DNA from: Nymphaea colorata
Taxonomy: Eukaryota; Streptophyta; Magnoliopsida; Nymphaeales; Nymphaeaceae
Assembly (NCBI RefSeq): GCF_008831285.2
Contig: NC_045148.1
Coordinates: forward strand, 9,927,001-9,987,000
Direction of reading: 5' to 3'
Length of the DNA stretch: 60,000 nt
A program made the position numbers and the translations under genes. Every line of letters begins with the position of its first letter. Position 1 is the stretch's first letter. Below the pieces are notes generated by a model, which saw only the letters and a list, made by a program, of their open reading frames with translations, was not told where the DNA came from and made no database searches. This document shows positions 1-13,261 of this stretch, piece by piece.

Positions 1-3000
1 GCAGGTAGCTGCTGGTACATCGTTTTCCTTCTGGCTGAATTCAACAAATGTAGCATCACCATACAGCATGTATAGCTTCTCATTACCAATCTGTTGATAT
101 AAACCCGACAAATGCTTGAGCTACATTTGTAAGTGGCTATCTGAGTATAGAAATATTTTTATAACGGATGTGTGATCAAAGTGGTTGGTCATCTAAAAAC
201 TGCAAATGAAGTTGTATTCACAGCATTTAATTTGTGTGTCTGTTTCTTATTTGTTTTTTGGTTGATGGATTAGAGTGTTACCCGGCATTCAAGTGGGTAT
301 TAACTTTTCCTTAATGATGGCCTCTCAACAGGCTTAGCCATGGAAATATTGGTGATCCTGAGCATGCAATTGACCCAAGCAGCAGCAAGCTTTCCTCATT
401 TAGATCAACTTACGTGGCAGTTCCTTTTGATTCCTTTTTATTTTGGTTCAAGAAGGGATTTGACATTTGGTCTTTTAATTTGATGTTGAGCTTCATTATT
501 TTTGGTTCCTCATTCTTGATAGGACCACATACTCTGAAGCTTTCTTGTTATCGGGAAGATCTTGTAAATTCAAAAGATTCAAATATTGACATAATAGAAA
601 AAATTATAAATTTATTGTTTCCTACTATTTCTCAAAGGTATTGATGACCTCAACATAACTTTTTAATTTATTAAAAGAAGGGTACTCTTTGTTTATAAAG
701 AGGGAAAATATCAGGCATGTTTTGAAGATATCTCAATATTTTATGCCAATATTGATTGGCTAGTTTTAAAATGGCAATAATAACTGCGATATTTTCTAAC
801 TATGGGATATAACTGTGAGTGGACAAAACCTACACTTTATCCTGTTACCCTTTCTGCTATGGTGCTCTGCTGTGTGGAAAATTTTTCATATTCTGCTGGT
901 TTGGTTTTAATAAACCTAGTCATCTTATGCTATTTTTTTTTCTTATTTTGTAGTTATGGCATGTGAAAGGGGTTATCTGCTTTGCTTCCCACATTCTGCA
1001 TACATTCTGATCTAAGAAATTCAAAATACTAGACAGGTGAACAAGAAAAGGGCTCATACTTAAGTGAGAATGGCCCTGTTGTACAGGAGTTAGATTTCTC
1101 TTCCAGATATTTTCCTGAGATGGCTAGTCAAATCATGAGAAATCGTGCTGATTGCGAACTGAAGCCACATTATGTCTGTATTCTCTCAACGCAAGAATTA
1201 CCTAGCTTAATTTAGAAATTGAAAATTTTCCAAAGTAAATTCTAGGTTTGCAGATGATCTACTAATCAGAATGCAGCCAGATGAATGTTAATCAATTAAA
1301 TGGTGAAGCATCAGTCCATGTTTTGTAGGAAATTATTTGTTTTGGAGTCTGAGAAACACACTAATACACACATATGGAAATTAGATTGGGCTTCCAGTGG
1401 ACATCCAGCCACTTTGGCTTTTTTCCATATGACCACTTGGATGTGGTTGGAACATCTAAAGGTGTACTGATTCAAAAAGGAATTACAAGCATCCTATCTG
1501 TGACTCAGGTTTTATGACCTGAAAGACCTAGAGGTTTTTTCTTTTAATCCTCTCTATTTGGATAGTCTATCTGTACTATACTAAAAGATTTGTGAAAAGA
1601 CCACTATATCTGGCCAAAAGTTTGGACGGCTATCAGGTGGTATTTGTGAGTATGTGTGTGTGTATCTATACACAAACACACATACACTCCTCATGGAGTA
1701 AATACGAGTCGGGTGTTTAAATGGTTATTACTTATTTTTGAATGTTATCAAAATGATGAATAATGATAACCTTGTCTTATAGGTTCTGATTTGTGTGTTA
1801 ATGTAATCTTGGCTGCACTACTCTTTGTGCTATTAAATTTTCTTTGATGTCCTCATTACATGTACTTGCAACTGCATGTTGCAGGAAATTTTTGCTTCCT
1901 TTGCCGGCACCATTGGGCCTTTTGTGTATTGGGAGGCTTTACCTGCTTCTTGCTACATTCTGTTTTGTTTCTATGGCAAATGGAGTGAACCTTACAGACG
2001 GTCTTGATGGCCTTGCTGGAGGAGTAGCGGCACTGACTTTCGTAGGGATGTCTATTGCTGTCCTTCCAATATGTCCTGGTCAGTGCAAGTTCTGCCCTTT
2101 CAGTATCCTTTTTTGCTTATTAATCTGATCTCAGAGGAACATATTCATTTGTTACACGTATCTACTTTATTTCTTTCCCTCATACTATTATGGTTGTTGA
2201 TGTGATTGCCATATAACGCTGCTTCTAGTGACAACCTTATCAGGTTATTAACTTATTATGCATATGTTTCTGCTTCGGGTGGTTTACTGCAGACAAGAAC
2301 TTCTACAGATATTCTACATTTCATCCATTGTTTGCTCAAATAAGACTCATGACCAATTTTTAGAGTTCTTGTTATTTCATGTTCATTTACTTCCCAAAAT
2401 GGTTGCCCTCATGAGGTTCTTCTGTGTTGCCATGTGCATTATTATTAATCTGGTTAGTTTGCCATGGAATGCTGAAATCTGGTTAAAGTGATGTATGTGT
2501 TGCTTTGTGTTTGATGAGTATAGGTTGGTTATGTCTACACAATAAGCGACACTGAATTGGCACAGATGGATCACAATGCATTAATTTCACAAAATACCGT
2601 GGGATGACTATAGATACATAGATGTGCGACACATATATGTAATTAAGCATATGTGTGCATATGTCATCACCAATATGTGCATGTTAAATCCAACATACTT
2701 CTGTACAAACTTGGACTTTTGGAACCAGTGTTGTGAAAATCAGACTGAATTGGTCGATTCAAATCAAATCAATGGTAAATCAATTTGATTCATTTTGAAA
2801 TATTCTTCAAATACATTAAACTTGTTTCTTAATTTTAATGTTTTTAAAGATTTTTCCCATTTATTATTTGAGAAAACTATACATAAATATTATTGTTTCC
2901 CAATTCACAATCTATTCAGTTGGATCACAGACTCAGTTGATTCAGCTGAATGTCTGAAATTGGCAGCCTGGCTGTTCAAGTCAATTCCAATTTTGGCAAA

Positions 3001-6000
3001 CACTGTCTTGAAGTCCTGAACCATGTTTTTTCTGCATGATTTCTGCTTGTCACATATGATTCAGCATGGCATATGGAATATGGTTGATGGAAGAGTTGTA
3101 CATTAAGTGGCTAAGATGGAAATGATCACACAAGGCAAATTCCCAGGGTCTAAAGCATGAATATTATTTAAATATGAATTAACAGTGATTCCCTCAGCAA
3201 AGTGTGGCCAACAACTTTTTTTTTAAAGAACAGATGTCGAATAAAATGTCATGCAAAAAAAGATTGTAAATAAATACATAAAAGATTGTAAATAAATACA
3301 TAAAACTAAAAACACTGTAGTGAAGTCATGTCTTACACATAACTGTGTCCTTGATGTTTTACGTTATGTCCTGTGCAATTTCTAATACATATTATGTTAA
3401 AATCGGATATGCATGCTAAGCTAACTGCATGTTGAAGATTCGTGTGGTCTTTCCTTTGTCATTATTGTCTAAACAGACTTGAATGTGCCATTTGTATTCT
3501 TGTTCCTGTTTCTTTCAAGTCATCACTAGTGAACTAGGAAGTTATATAAAAGAAAATCCATTTTCAAACCAGTTTCTTTAGATGTTGTATCCATTTTCAA
3601 ACCAGTTTGTTTTGATTTTGTAAAAAGCATTCATTCTTGTTGTTTGAGACTCCATTTTTTTCACATCTAAGTGATGCACTCGCAACTTTTCTCAAATTAA
3701 TCAACTCTTGGACGATACAATCAGTATTATTGTGATCTAAATGGGGCAGTCCATGCATTCTCTGACTGCCTATTTTTTGGGGTACTAAAAACCTTCTTTG
3801 TTGCATATATAATTTTCTCCCATGGAGTGATTTTTGTTAAAACTTTGCAATTTTTGTTTTGAAATGAACTTTGCTAGGTATCTTGTGACTTAATGATGTT
3901 TTTCTCATGTCTTTTTGTTGTGGTCCAATTGATAGCAAGTTGACCTTTCTTGGTTTACAACTTTACATATTGGATTTTGGTGAAAAACCGCCAACAGAAG
4001 CTTTTCCATTGTTGTCACAGATCTATCCGTATTTGGAGCATCAATGTCAGGGGCATGTATAGGTTTTCTCATGCACAACAGATATGAAGCATCAATATTT
4101 ATGGGTGACACTGGGTCTTTAGCACTTGGTGGCGCATTGGCTGCAATGGCTTCCTGTACAGGAATGTTCTTTCCACTTATTATCTCATCTGTCGTGTTCA
4201 TTGCTGAAGTACTCTCTGTCCTCATACAGGTAAACGACTTCATAAGCCTTGAGTTTTAGTCTCTTTTGACCTTTTGAGTTTTGTTAACAAAATGTCTGGT
4301 TCATTGAATTGCCATATGTTACATTCTGTGTCACATTTTCCTGTGCTCAAATTTCAAGTTATAAGTTCTATGATCAAACTTCCCAGCTTTGGTAAAAATT
4401 ATGAAAGCCTGATCTTCACTAGTAAATTCTTCTTTTCTAAGACTACATGTTAGAGAGATTTTAATTTTCATGTACCAAGTGTGGTTTAGATAGAATATTT
4501 GGTGTTAGCTTGTTGCACCATCCTTAAAGGCTTCAAGGTCTCATATTCCTCTTTATTTGTGAGAAGTACACATTCATTGTCATTCTCTCTATAAACATTA
4601 ATAAGGCCAGAGGTATCCATAAAGAAAGTATGAAGGATAAATGAGTTAGGAAAAAACTTGTGTTGTTGGTCGGAGTTTCTTACGATTCACTGTTTCAATG
4701 CAATCTCTAACCACTATGTGTCTTGGTTATAAAGAGTGTCCACTCTTTGGTGGTTTCAAGCTTTTTTCTCTTTAATGTTTACTTAGGAGAAACTGCCTTA
4801 CCCTCAAGGCTATACCCTTGTGCCTCCGAGGTTTTTCTTGGGATCTTTATGTACCTATGGTGCATCCTTTAACTCAGGTGTCGTGCTTGCCACTGTTTGC
4901 AGCCTAAAGAGTAACTCACCGGAGCATGACGGCAACCATGAGATTCAAACGTGGTTCCAAATGTCTTTGCTAGTGTCAACATCTGCTTGTTGTTGTATTT
5001 TGGTCAGTTACTACAGTGAACTCAGATCCGCTGTGGTTTCTGTTGTGTACAACTGCTCACTTGCACCTGACATAGAGTGCTTCAGTTACAAGAATTTCAC
5101 AAAGTTTATTAACAGACTTAAACTTGCATTTGGAGAAGTTTTTGAGAATGGTTGATTGTGACGGTAAGATATACCTGCATCATCTTAGGAAAATAGAGTA
5201 AGTTTCAAGAAGGATGCATGGTGAAATATGTTGGGAACATGTGTAACATAGTGTCAACATTCACATGTTAGATGAGGAGGATGATTTTATTTATTTATTA
5301 GCCAACTTTTGTTTTAGATTTAAGGTGATCTCGTGGAGGGCTTTTCTTGGCTGGCTCTGTAGTCAAGCTATACAATGTTTAGGCATTTTTGGTTTAACAG
5401 GTCTTCGTGCATAAGACGTAGCTTCTTGACTTACTCTATATTATGTGATTTGAAAAGCTAGGGTTTCACAACTAGAAAATGTTCTTTTTCCACTCTACTA
5501 ATAATTCTGAGGAAAAATGGCTTTACATATGTAGCCATTGTTTTGTAATTCGGGTTGCTGTTTTTTGGTAAAAAGCATCTGATTACTTTTCTGCTTTTGC
5601 CTGTTTGTTTGGTTTCTTTTGTGCCTTAAAAAAAAAAATGTCAATCGATGATACTTCTGTCTCGTTATCAGGTTTTGACAATGGTCTCCTTATAGATACA
5701 GAATTGACGACTATGATTGCATTGTTCCCATGTTCTTTTCATGAACCATAGCTATGTACACCAATTTGATGATGTAAATTATTGATGCCTCTTCTACTTT
5801 GGGCGAATGTTGAGTCTCTTTTTATATATTTACTCACTTTAGCACATATGGTCCAGCTTGGTTTCTACAGGCTTACCAAACGCTTCTATGGAGCAGGAAG
5901 GAAGTTGTTTCGTATGGCACCTGTTCATCACCATTTTGAATTATCTGGTTTCAAGGAGCCTTCTATTGTTGCAACTGCCTACGTTGTGTCGGGCATCTTT

Positions 6001-6039
6001 GCCCTAGTTGCTGGGTATGTAGGTCTTATTTCTGCATAA
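1..6039 (+). CDS. MRAY: Plastid-type MraY translocase, 3' part (partial)
   Basis: C-terminal part of a plant homologue of bacterial phospho-N-acetylmuramoyl-pentapeptide transferase, which joins the UDP-MurNAc-pentapeptide precursor to a polyprenyl phosphate carrier to make lipid I. In plants the family is plastid-targeted and inherited from the cyanobacterial endosymbiont. Exons read as join(<1..69, 1885..2078, 4021..4229, 5857..6039); every junction is GT-AG and the frame stays open for 217 residues to TAA at 6037-6039. Visible motifs, numbered within this partial peptide: [12 protein letters not shown] at 58-69 (catalytic-type Asp61 and Asp64), [12 protein letters not shown] at 114-125 (Asp117), and APVHHHFE at 178-185 with the HHH signature. 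Hydrophobic stretches between them fit the polytopic membrane fold. The N-terminal half and transit peptide lie upstream of the window. Introns are 1.6-1.9 kb and contain no recognisable gene. All signature residues present suggest an active enzyme. Confidence 0.93.
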
Positions 6040-6240
6040 ATGCTTTTCTACCGACACAGAGAAAGAGATGCTTACTACGTAACAGGGTAAAGTTGTTTGA
6101 CTTTTGAATCTCCTCAACTCATGGCATTTTTTATTTTAGATTATCTTAATTTTTTTTTGGCTAAACTATCACCCGAGTTACAGAACCCAATCTCTTGTTA
6201 ATAGGACAATGTTCAAAAGTAAGCCAGGCCGTTCGACGGC

Positions 6241-6294
<54 letters not shown>

Positions 6295-7849
6295 GTATGT
6301 ACCGTTCCATGAACACCGGAAACACAAGAAGGATGCTGCTGTTTTCAGCGGAACATGTGGGCTGTTCCGGCGGGCAGGAAAGTGGGTTTTACGGCTTCAA
6401 TTGTACTGGATGACTTCTGTAGGGACGAGGACAGTGGCTTTTGAAATAGACGCTTTCATTTAAAAAAATTAATAGAACCAGATTGTTTTTCGTTATCAAC
6501 CAAAAAATGAAAAGGAAATCGATGGCTGGTGTATTCGAATCTTATGAGGGAAGCGATTTCTGCAACACGACGGAATGTAGAACACAAAGTATGGACGTTC
6601 TTTACGAGCACTGTTAAATTACTTGAAAAACCCACATTGCGATCTTGAAAATAGATTAAAATAGAAAATTTGAAGTTCGTCTGAAAGCTGCACTGGTAAG
6701 TGGATATGGGTTTATGGTATGTAACAAAAAAAGTAATTATGTAGGTAATTTGTTTCACTAATAATTTCAAGAATATTGACAAACAAATCACCTTACATGA
6801 TATTGATATATTTAATGAGGTCGTATGATGTCTGGGGAGATATGAAAAATGTGCCCCCTCCCTCCTGCCTTCGCCCGCCGGGGCAAAACTGTTGACAGCC
6901 TAGATTTTTTGGCTTTTAGATTAGGCTATGGGCTACGGTTGTGGGTAGACATGGTGGCACCGGCACAAGTTGCAAAACTAATAAGTCCGCCATGGGTCTT
7001 TGAGGAGAGATATTTTCTTAATTTTAAAATTCTTTTGAAATCGAAGAATAATGTCCTAAAATAAATTTCAAAAAGGTTGACTAAAGCTAAATGTGAAAAA
7101 GAAAGGTGCCTCCTATGATGTGGCCCACAAAATTGAATTGAAGATGCCAAACGGAAATCTTTCTTCTTTCTTCAAATTGGTCGGGAGGTTTAAATGAGAT
7201 GGGGGGAAAATTTTTCCTTCTCGAGTCCTTTGATATGTATAAATGGTGCAAAAAATTCGTGTTGAGATGTTTACTGTTGTCTGAGTTCTCCAAGCATTTG
7301 GTGGTTAAGAAAACAATCAGCCTAGTTTAGTCGACCGTGTAGTAGTGCTTGTGAAAGGGAGGGTGTGTGGTGCATCTAGGGAACCTTGAGGCCTGAACCT
7401 TGCCTTCTCTCTCATACATGTCGGGACGTATGTTGTTTAGTTTCATTATTTGGTTTGTTTGTCCAGATTTTGTGTGGTAGCACGTCCGTGAATATTGGCT
7501 CTGGATTGTTCAGCAGCACATCAAACTCTTGTCCTCTTTTGGTTCGATATATCATTTTTTATTAAAATTAGATACCAACAATAGATATTGCGTTAAGGCA
7601 TCATAATGATCAACATTGAGTAAATAGATGTCCTGTAGAGCAGTCTGAATATTACTGCAGAAGGGAATGTCCTCGTAAAATGTGACACTGGAAACGTAGC
7701 AGCCTTTTTTTTCACTCTGTAGCATTTGTAACCATTTCTTTCAGAAGATATCTAAGAATAGTAGGCAACTTTTTTACATCAAGAACTTTCTTCACATCAC
7801 CATTCCCTATAAAATTTCTTAAACGATCAATGCCAAGTCTCTAGTTTCA
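6040..7849. other. Intergenic region downstream of MraY
   Basis: No gene recognised. It holds the MraY 3' flank, a compound microsatellite at about 6243-6301, and otherwise AT-rich unique-looking DNA. Short open frames on both strands have no conserved motif and mostly lack a good start. Confidence 0.6.
6243..6301. repeat. Compound microsatellite (TA)n-(TATG)n
   Basis: About 20 TA units run directly into about five TATG units, roughly 200 bp past the MraY stop codon. Two open frames that cross it translate to Tyr-Ile repeats and are artefacts of the repeat. Confidence 0.95.
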
Positions 7850-8500
7850 TGATTTAAGAGGAACCTCCATTTTAGAAAGCAAAGAACATGTCATCTCCAA
7901 AAGATGGCAAAAATTTTCACTTGGATATAACCACATTTTGCTGGGGTATGCCAAATAATCTAGACCATTTTCCTTCTAGAAGATCTCGAACGATACATTT
8001 CTGTATTCAGCATGTTTCAACTCGAAGGACTGTTTACGCCAATTTGAGCCTCAATAAACTTATAAAATTCTTTGGATTTGTAAAGGCCTTCACATTTGAC
8101 CCTAGAATAGTCATTAGTAAAAGTCAATTTATATCGATATCCATCAATTCAGACAGAGCAGACCCAGAGACAACCTAATCTTCTGAATCAAACCCATGGT
8201 CAGACATTAAGAAATAAAGGAAATGAAGGTCTAGTCAACTTTATAATTAACAGCAACGCGCATCAAAACTTTGACGATCAAAGGAACGTCGAAGTGAGAA
8301 ACGCAAGGGGCGGAGCTGCTGAACGCCCTAGTCAATCGTGATAGATTTTGTCATCATAAAATTATCCACTCAGAACGGCTTTTAACTTCATTAATAATGC
8401 AGTGATCCCCCAATCGTCAAAGTTGTTTTGCAGCCTTGAAAATTTGCCTCGTCAATCCAAAACATGGCATCAATTCAACTCCTTGGTCATGATTTTATTA
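7850..8500 (-). pseudogene. Degenerate Ty1/copia pol fragment (pre-integrase/integrase)
   Basis: Reading the minus strand gives broken pieces of a copia polyprotein in the expected order. A GAG-pre-integrase-like piece, FWIDEANFQGCK, lies near 8445-8480. An integrase core piece reading GYRYKLTFTNDYSR, then KSKEFYKFIEAQIG, lies at about 8040-8150; compare the family pattern GG-RY-x-FTDDYSR. A piece reading YPSKMWLYPSENF, then SKMEVPLKS, follows near 7860-7960 and resembles the PQQNGVVERKN and LKxMEVP region. Stops and frame changes separate the pieces, so it is dead. Reverse transcriptase, RNase H and LTRs were not found nearby. It is an old, partial insertion. Confidence 0.6.
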
Positions 8501-10621
8501 GAATGGCCAGATTTGAATCAGATATATTCTTTAACTATATCTATTTTTTCGGACATTCATACACTGAGATTCAAATATAAATAAAAAACAAGTCATATCC
8601 ACATCCGATTTTTTGGAATGGTTTGATTCAATATTCCATTCATATCAAATATATTGACATCCCTAACTCCATGGACAAATGCATAACTTTAAGAAGGAAA
8701 AAAATTTGAAACCACTTAAATTGACTAGGGCCGTAATATGAATATATACATTGACTAGGGCATTTTGGTGGTGTTTCACCATAGAAGGGTCATGCATTGA
8801 GTGACAGGATCTGCTGAGCTCATTTAGTGTAGCCTTTGTGCAACATGCACCCTCCTTAATTGGGATACTGCAGTATGGCCCGCAAAAATTAATTTTTCCA
8901 CTCTGGCTTGAACAACTTATGAACTTCAGAATCTTAACTGTATGAAATATCATGGCTGAGTTCATCCTCAATTTTCGGACCACTGTGTGAATAAATGAAT
9001 TAACATGTCTCTTGCCTAACATTGAGAACGGATTCAATACCTTTTTTAATCTGATAGAGACTAATGTTTAAAACTTGGATACCAAGTTGAGAAAAACCAA
9101 AATTTTAAAACTTGCGGCCCGCTGTAGTGAAGCCGAAGAAGGACGAACTCTCGAATAATGGGCAGCAGCAAGGCATTAAGAATAGGGGAAGCGTCTTGTC
9201 TTTGTCACGAATTTTATAGCATTTGAGCTGGAGCGCCCTGCAACTTGCTTATGTGCTTGACTTGAGAGCTGATGAAAAGGGTTCATAAATGCACTGCGCC
9301 GGGGTGAAAGCTAGCTGCACTCTCTGGTGCCTTTGCACCCGAGTGACTGAAGTTCTCTCTACAAAAACTTACGTTCAGTGAAGTACTGTGATTATAAATT
9401 GGCCTGACTCGAGAGATTTGGTGCCAAAACAATTTGATTCATCATTCAGGGATGCCGTATGCCGTTCTTCTTTTATTGTTTTAAATATATAAAAACCAAC
9501 CTCTTGATGGGACACCTCTCGTTACCATTCCAAATCATTTGGCAGTAAATTAAAGCCTTTATTAGTCCCCAAAGAAGTTGTCACAACAGTCGCGATAGGT
9601 GCCAGCTTATGGAATTTCAAGTTGACAATTCTGTGTATGTTGCTAAAAAAAAGAGAGGCTACAAATGTGCAAGTTGAATGTGCAAGTTGAAGTACAACGA
9701 GAGTAAATCCCAAAGAACTCAAACTAGGCTTTATGCTTTGTAAAAATAAGAGGTTGTGCAAGGACTTCAGCTTCTCCCCTTGTCACTATAAAATTAAAGC
9801 CCAAATCTAAAAGGGTGGGAACTTGAAGAACCGCACATGGTTGTCATTTTGACCTTTGGAACCGAGGTGGTCAACCTGGTAAATTTTTATTGAAGGACAA
9901 GTGGAATTGAATGGCCTGCTGTCCTGTTCATTTACTTCAAAAACTTGGGGTTGACTTGTCGCTGGTGAATGATCCACTAGTTACAACCAAAAGAATCGGC
10001 CGGTTAGTCCTTAAAATTTTAGGTTGTTCAGACCAAGATGATTCAATCTCTTACGTTTCGTCGAACACATTGATCTCAATAGTCAACATACATTTTGCTA
10101 ATCTACAAATTACTTATATGAACCAAATAAAAGAAATAAAATGTATCCATATTCTTGATCAGCAGTTATGATCCATTTGTTCAAAACATCAGCCGGTATC
10201 CATATACGTCTACGATTTACCAACGTCTTCGCATAGTGCCCAAGTGAAAAAGGCTTACCAAAATTCATTTATCAGAAAACCATTCATGGATTAAGGCAGG
10301 TTGGGTACGTCGCACCTGCCTATGGATCCAAATCTAAAGATGCCATAGAAGGACGAAGAAGTTTTGTAGGGGAAGCTGAATTTCCAGTATTCTTTGGTTT
10401 TTTTCTCATAAGAAAGAAAAACAAAGTGGAAAAAGTTGCCGTTCTTTATTCCCCAACAAAGTGAAAAGGTGTTAGTAGTTGTCTCTCCATTTAGTTTATA
10501 GGCATTCACCTTTGGTTGCTTCTCAAAAGAAGCAGTGAGTCAGTTGCAACTTCTGAACGGGCCTTGTTTAACCATGCAACTGAAAGTGCCTTTCTCAATT
10601 AAAGACTCAGAAGAGGTCTCC
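8501..10621. other. Intergenic region, AT-rich, no gene seen
   Basis: The part around 8500-8670 resembles a dispersed plant repeat rich in GAATC/GATTC-type words and ends in a hAT-like terminus, GACATCCCTA, near 8658-8667. A 124-codon open frame at 8663-9037 (minus) shows no conserved motif. Nothing else stands out. Confidence 0.45.
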
Positions 10622-10758
10622 TATACAGCACTTGATGCAGAATTAAAGGAGATGAAGTCGTATCATTAAATGGGTTGACTGAAGTTGTCTATTATACAGC
10701 ACTTGATGCAGAATTAAAGGAGATGACGTCGTATCATTAAATGGGTTGATTGAAGTTG
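10622..10758. repeat. Tandem duplication, 71-bp unit, two copies
   Basis: Copy 1 starts at 10622 and copy 2 at 10693. Both begin TATACAGCACTTGATGCAG and contain GTCGTATCATTAAATGGGTT. They differ by only a few substitutions (for example GATGAAGTCG versus GATGACGTCG), so the duplication is fairly recent. No coding frame is evident. Confidence 0.9.
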
Positions 10759-12868
10759 GGCAGTGACTTTTGTCTGTTTCTTCCATTACCCTTTCTTTTT
10801 CTTTTAATGATCAAGCTGGAGTTACAAACCACAGCCATTATTTTACCTTATAGAAAGGGCTTCCATAGCTTCTATGAAGAAGAACCACCAAGAATTTGCA
10901 GTTGTGAAGGGAAGTAGTATAGCTAGTCGGCTTGAGTGGCATGATGTGTCTTTGGTTTGATTTTTGTAGGTGTTATTCTTTTAAACTGCCAACAATGATA
11001 CTCGAGTTAAAAGGTATATTATAGGACCATCAAGTCTCGAAACAGCGTTAAACACCAAAAACAGAAGGAAGGAGAAGGGTTTGGACCTCTCACTTAACCG
11101 TTGGCTCCCGCTCACCCAAAGCAGCAAGAACATGCGAACCACTCAATGCTGCATTTTATTACCAAAGGTAGTTTGTCTGTTCGCGCCTAGTGAAACCAAA
11201 CGTCATCGATGCATATATTTACTACCTCATCGTCAAAACCACGTTCGGAAAGGGCTTCACAAAGAAAACATCTGTTCTGAAACCAGACAACATCTATGAC
11301 TCGAAGATTCGAACCAAGAATAGGGATTAAGCTGTTGCAGGTAACATCATTTATCTATCAGGATAACAATTCAGAACCATGATTTTAATCATGGTAGATC
11401 CACTCAACCGACGACCACAACTTGAGGATCGAAAGATTTGTTCCTCGTCTTAAGATTTCTCCACCGGTAACAGAAAGCAAATATTCCTCCACGTCAAATG
11501 AAACTGAGTGCTGTTGTCGCTCTAAAGTCTTACTGGTTGGTCCTGCCCTGCATTTATCAGCACATCAAAACTAATCTGCCTGCTTCCTCCTTTCTCAGCA
11601 GCATCTTACACTGCACGTAGACGACTAATAATTTTCAAGTTAAAGGCGCCAAAAAGCCGCTATGTCAAATATTAAAAACCTTTAAATGAAAGCCATCAAG
11701 ATGAAAACCAAAGTTGACGTTTCCAAATCCTTTTCGGAGGCCATGAGGAGGATGACAGATTCGAATTGCTTTTCCGTTGCCATTAATACAGGAGAAATGG
11801 CTGTCCAAGTGATCATAGAGGTACTCAATGATGTCATGGAAATCCGTCTTACCATGATCCTCTGATCACACTGGATTGCTTCTTTTGTGGATGTTCTGAT
11901 TTGCTGGCTAGGGAACTCATCTGTGGTTGTGGTTTGTTTTCAAGTCCGAACTTGTGCTTGCATCCAAAGTTGTTAAAAGCCGTTGTTTGAATCTACTTAA
12001 GACAAACGTATGATCGCCATTCAACCATTTTTACTGACAAGTAAAAGATTCATTCGACGGAGGGTGGGACCTCATCTCCTCAACGTGTCTCTGAGTTCCA
12101 GCCAAGAAATGGTGGAACCCATCAAACCGAAATTTTTGCAGTTTTAGCATATCGACTTTAACGGAGTCATTAGAATCTGTTACAGAAAGAGCGAGTAAAT
12201 AGAACTCTATTAACGTCCTTTTTGGACATTGAACTGAAGTGTCAAGTGTTGGTTAACGATCGTTTGAAAGATGGGCGACTCGAATTTTCCGTGAAAGATG
12301 TTCTTAACATGCACCAGTGAAAAATAATCATTTTTTATGGTAATCCATCTGATTCATACCTGAATCTGATGAAACATGCTAGACTTGGTCCCACGCTCTT
12401 AATCCTCCCCAGTGTCCCGAATCCAAAGAAAATTAATACTCTGCTTTTCATGCATGTGGGACGTTGGCAGCCGATATTATTTCAGTTTTCAGTTCCCAAG
12501 CTATGTTAATGTTACGAGGGTGGAAATTAATTTGAGTTTATTTTTTTGGTTTTTTTAATAAATTTGATATTATTAATATATAATAATAATAATAAATTAA
12601 TAATAGTAATAAATATTTACTTAATTTTTTTGAGATGTACGTACTCGTACTCGCACCCGCACCAGGCCTCTTGGTGACATAGATCCTGAATGATTGGCTA
12701 CCAGTTATAACTAAGAATAAACATTCATGTGCAAATCCAATATCAATGAATCCCCTTTTATTTCTTGTGAGGAAGGCTCTGACTCCCACCGCTGGCTTTA
12801 CAGGAACAGTATCATACGAAAAGCTCAGACAGAATCACAAAGCGGAGACATAATCTCACAGAGGACGT
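10759..12868. other. Intergenic region, no gene seen
   Basis: Mostly unremarkable sequence. It includes a perfect 20-bp inverted repeat at 11376-11395 (ACCATGATT arms) and an AT-rich TAATAATAA stretch at about 12560-12620. No conserved open frame was recognised. Confidence 0.5.
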
Positions 12869-13261
12869 TTGTTTGACTGTTTTCCAGGCAGATCTCAACT
12901 GCACGGAAGTCTTCGTCATTCTGAGGCCGCGGAACGGACACTCCTTGTTATTGTGTGGAGTGTTCCGTTCGTGGAATGCCAGGAAAGGGACGTCCCTTCG
13001 CAAGCATCCCGTGAACAGGAAATCAAACACGCCCTCTATGGGACGCGACGCGATGAATTTGACTGCCAGTTCCTCCTATTTGCAGAACAGGAAAACAAAG
13101 AGCATCTGTTCTTCAGCGTTCCAAGGAGGTGTTTGATAGCAAGAATTTGTTCACATTCATGGAACATCGCTTCCAAAGAACTCAACATTACTTTTAAGAA
13201 ATGCCCTCTATGTGTGTCGGGTTACGCATCTCCTGTCTTGTGTTTGTTGGACAAACTGTGA
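12869..13261 (+). pseudogene. LINE-like zf-RVT remnant
   Basis: An open frame of about 130 codons (first codon not ATG) contains ENKEHLFFSVP followed by a Trp 20 residues later. This resembles the zinc-knuckle (zf-RVT) tail of plant LINE retrotransposon reverse transcriptases, whose pattern is roughly CxxC, acidic stretch, EHLFFxCP, then Trp. Here the knuckle cysteines are largely replaced (FDCQFLLFAEQ before it, Val in place of the last Cys). No reverse transcriptase or endonuclease domain was found upstream. I read it as the decayed 3' end of a LINE; chance similarity cannot be excluded. Confidence 0.45.

Noticed and set aside
8663-9037. 124-codon minus-strand frame near the copia fragment
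   Set aside because: No gag or pol motif could be matched and the first part lacks coding-like composition.
11300-11330. GATTCGAACC, resembling a reversed tRNA T-arm
   Set aside because: No matching acceptor, anticodon or D-arm could be placed around it.
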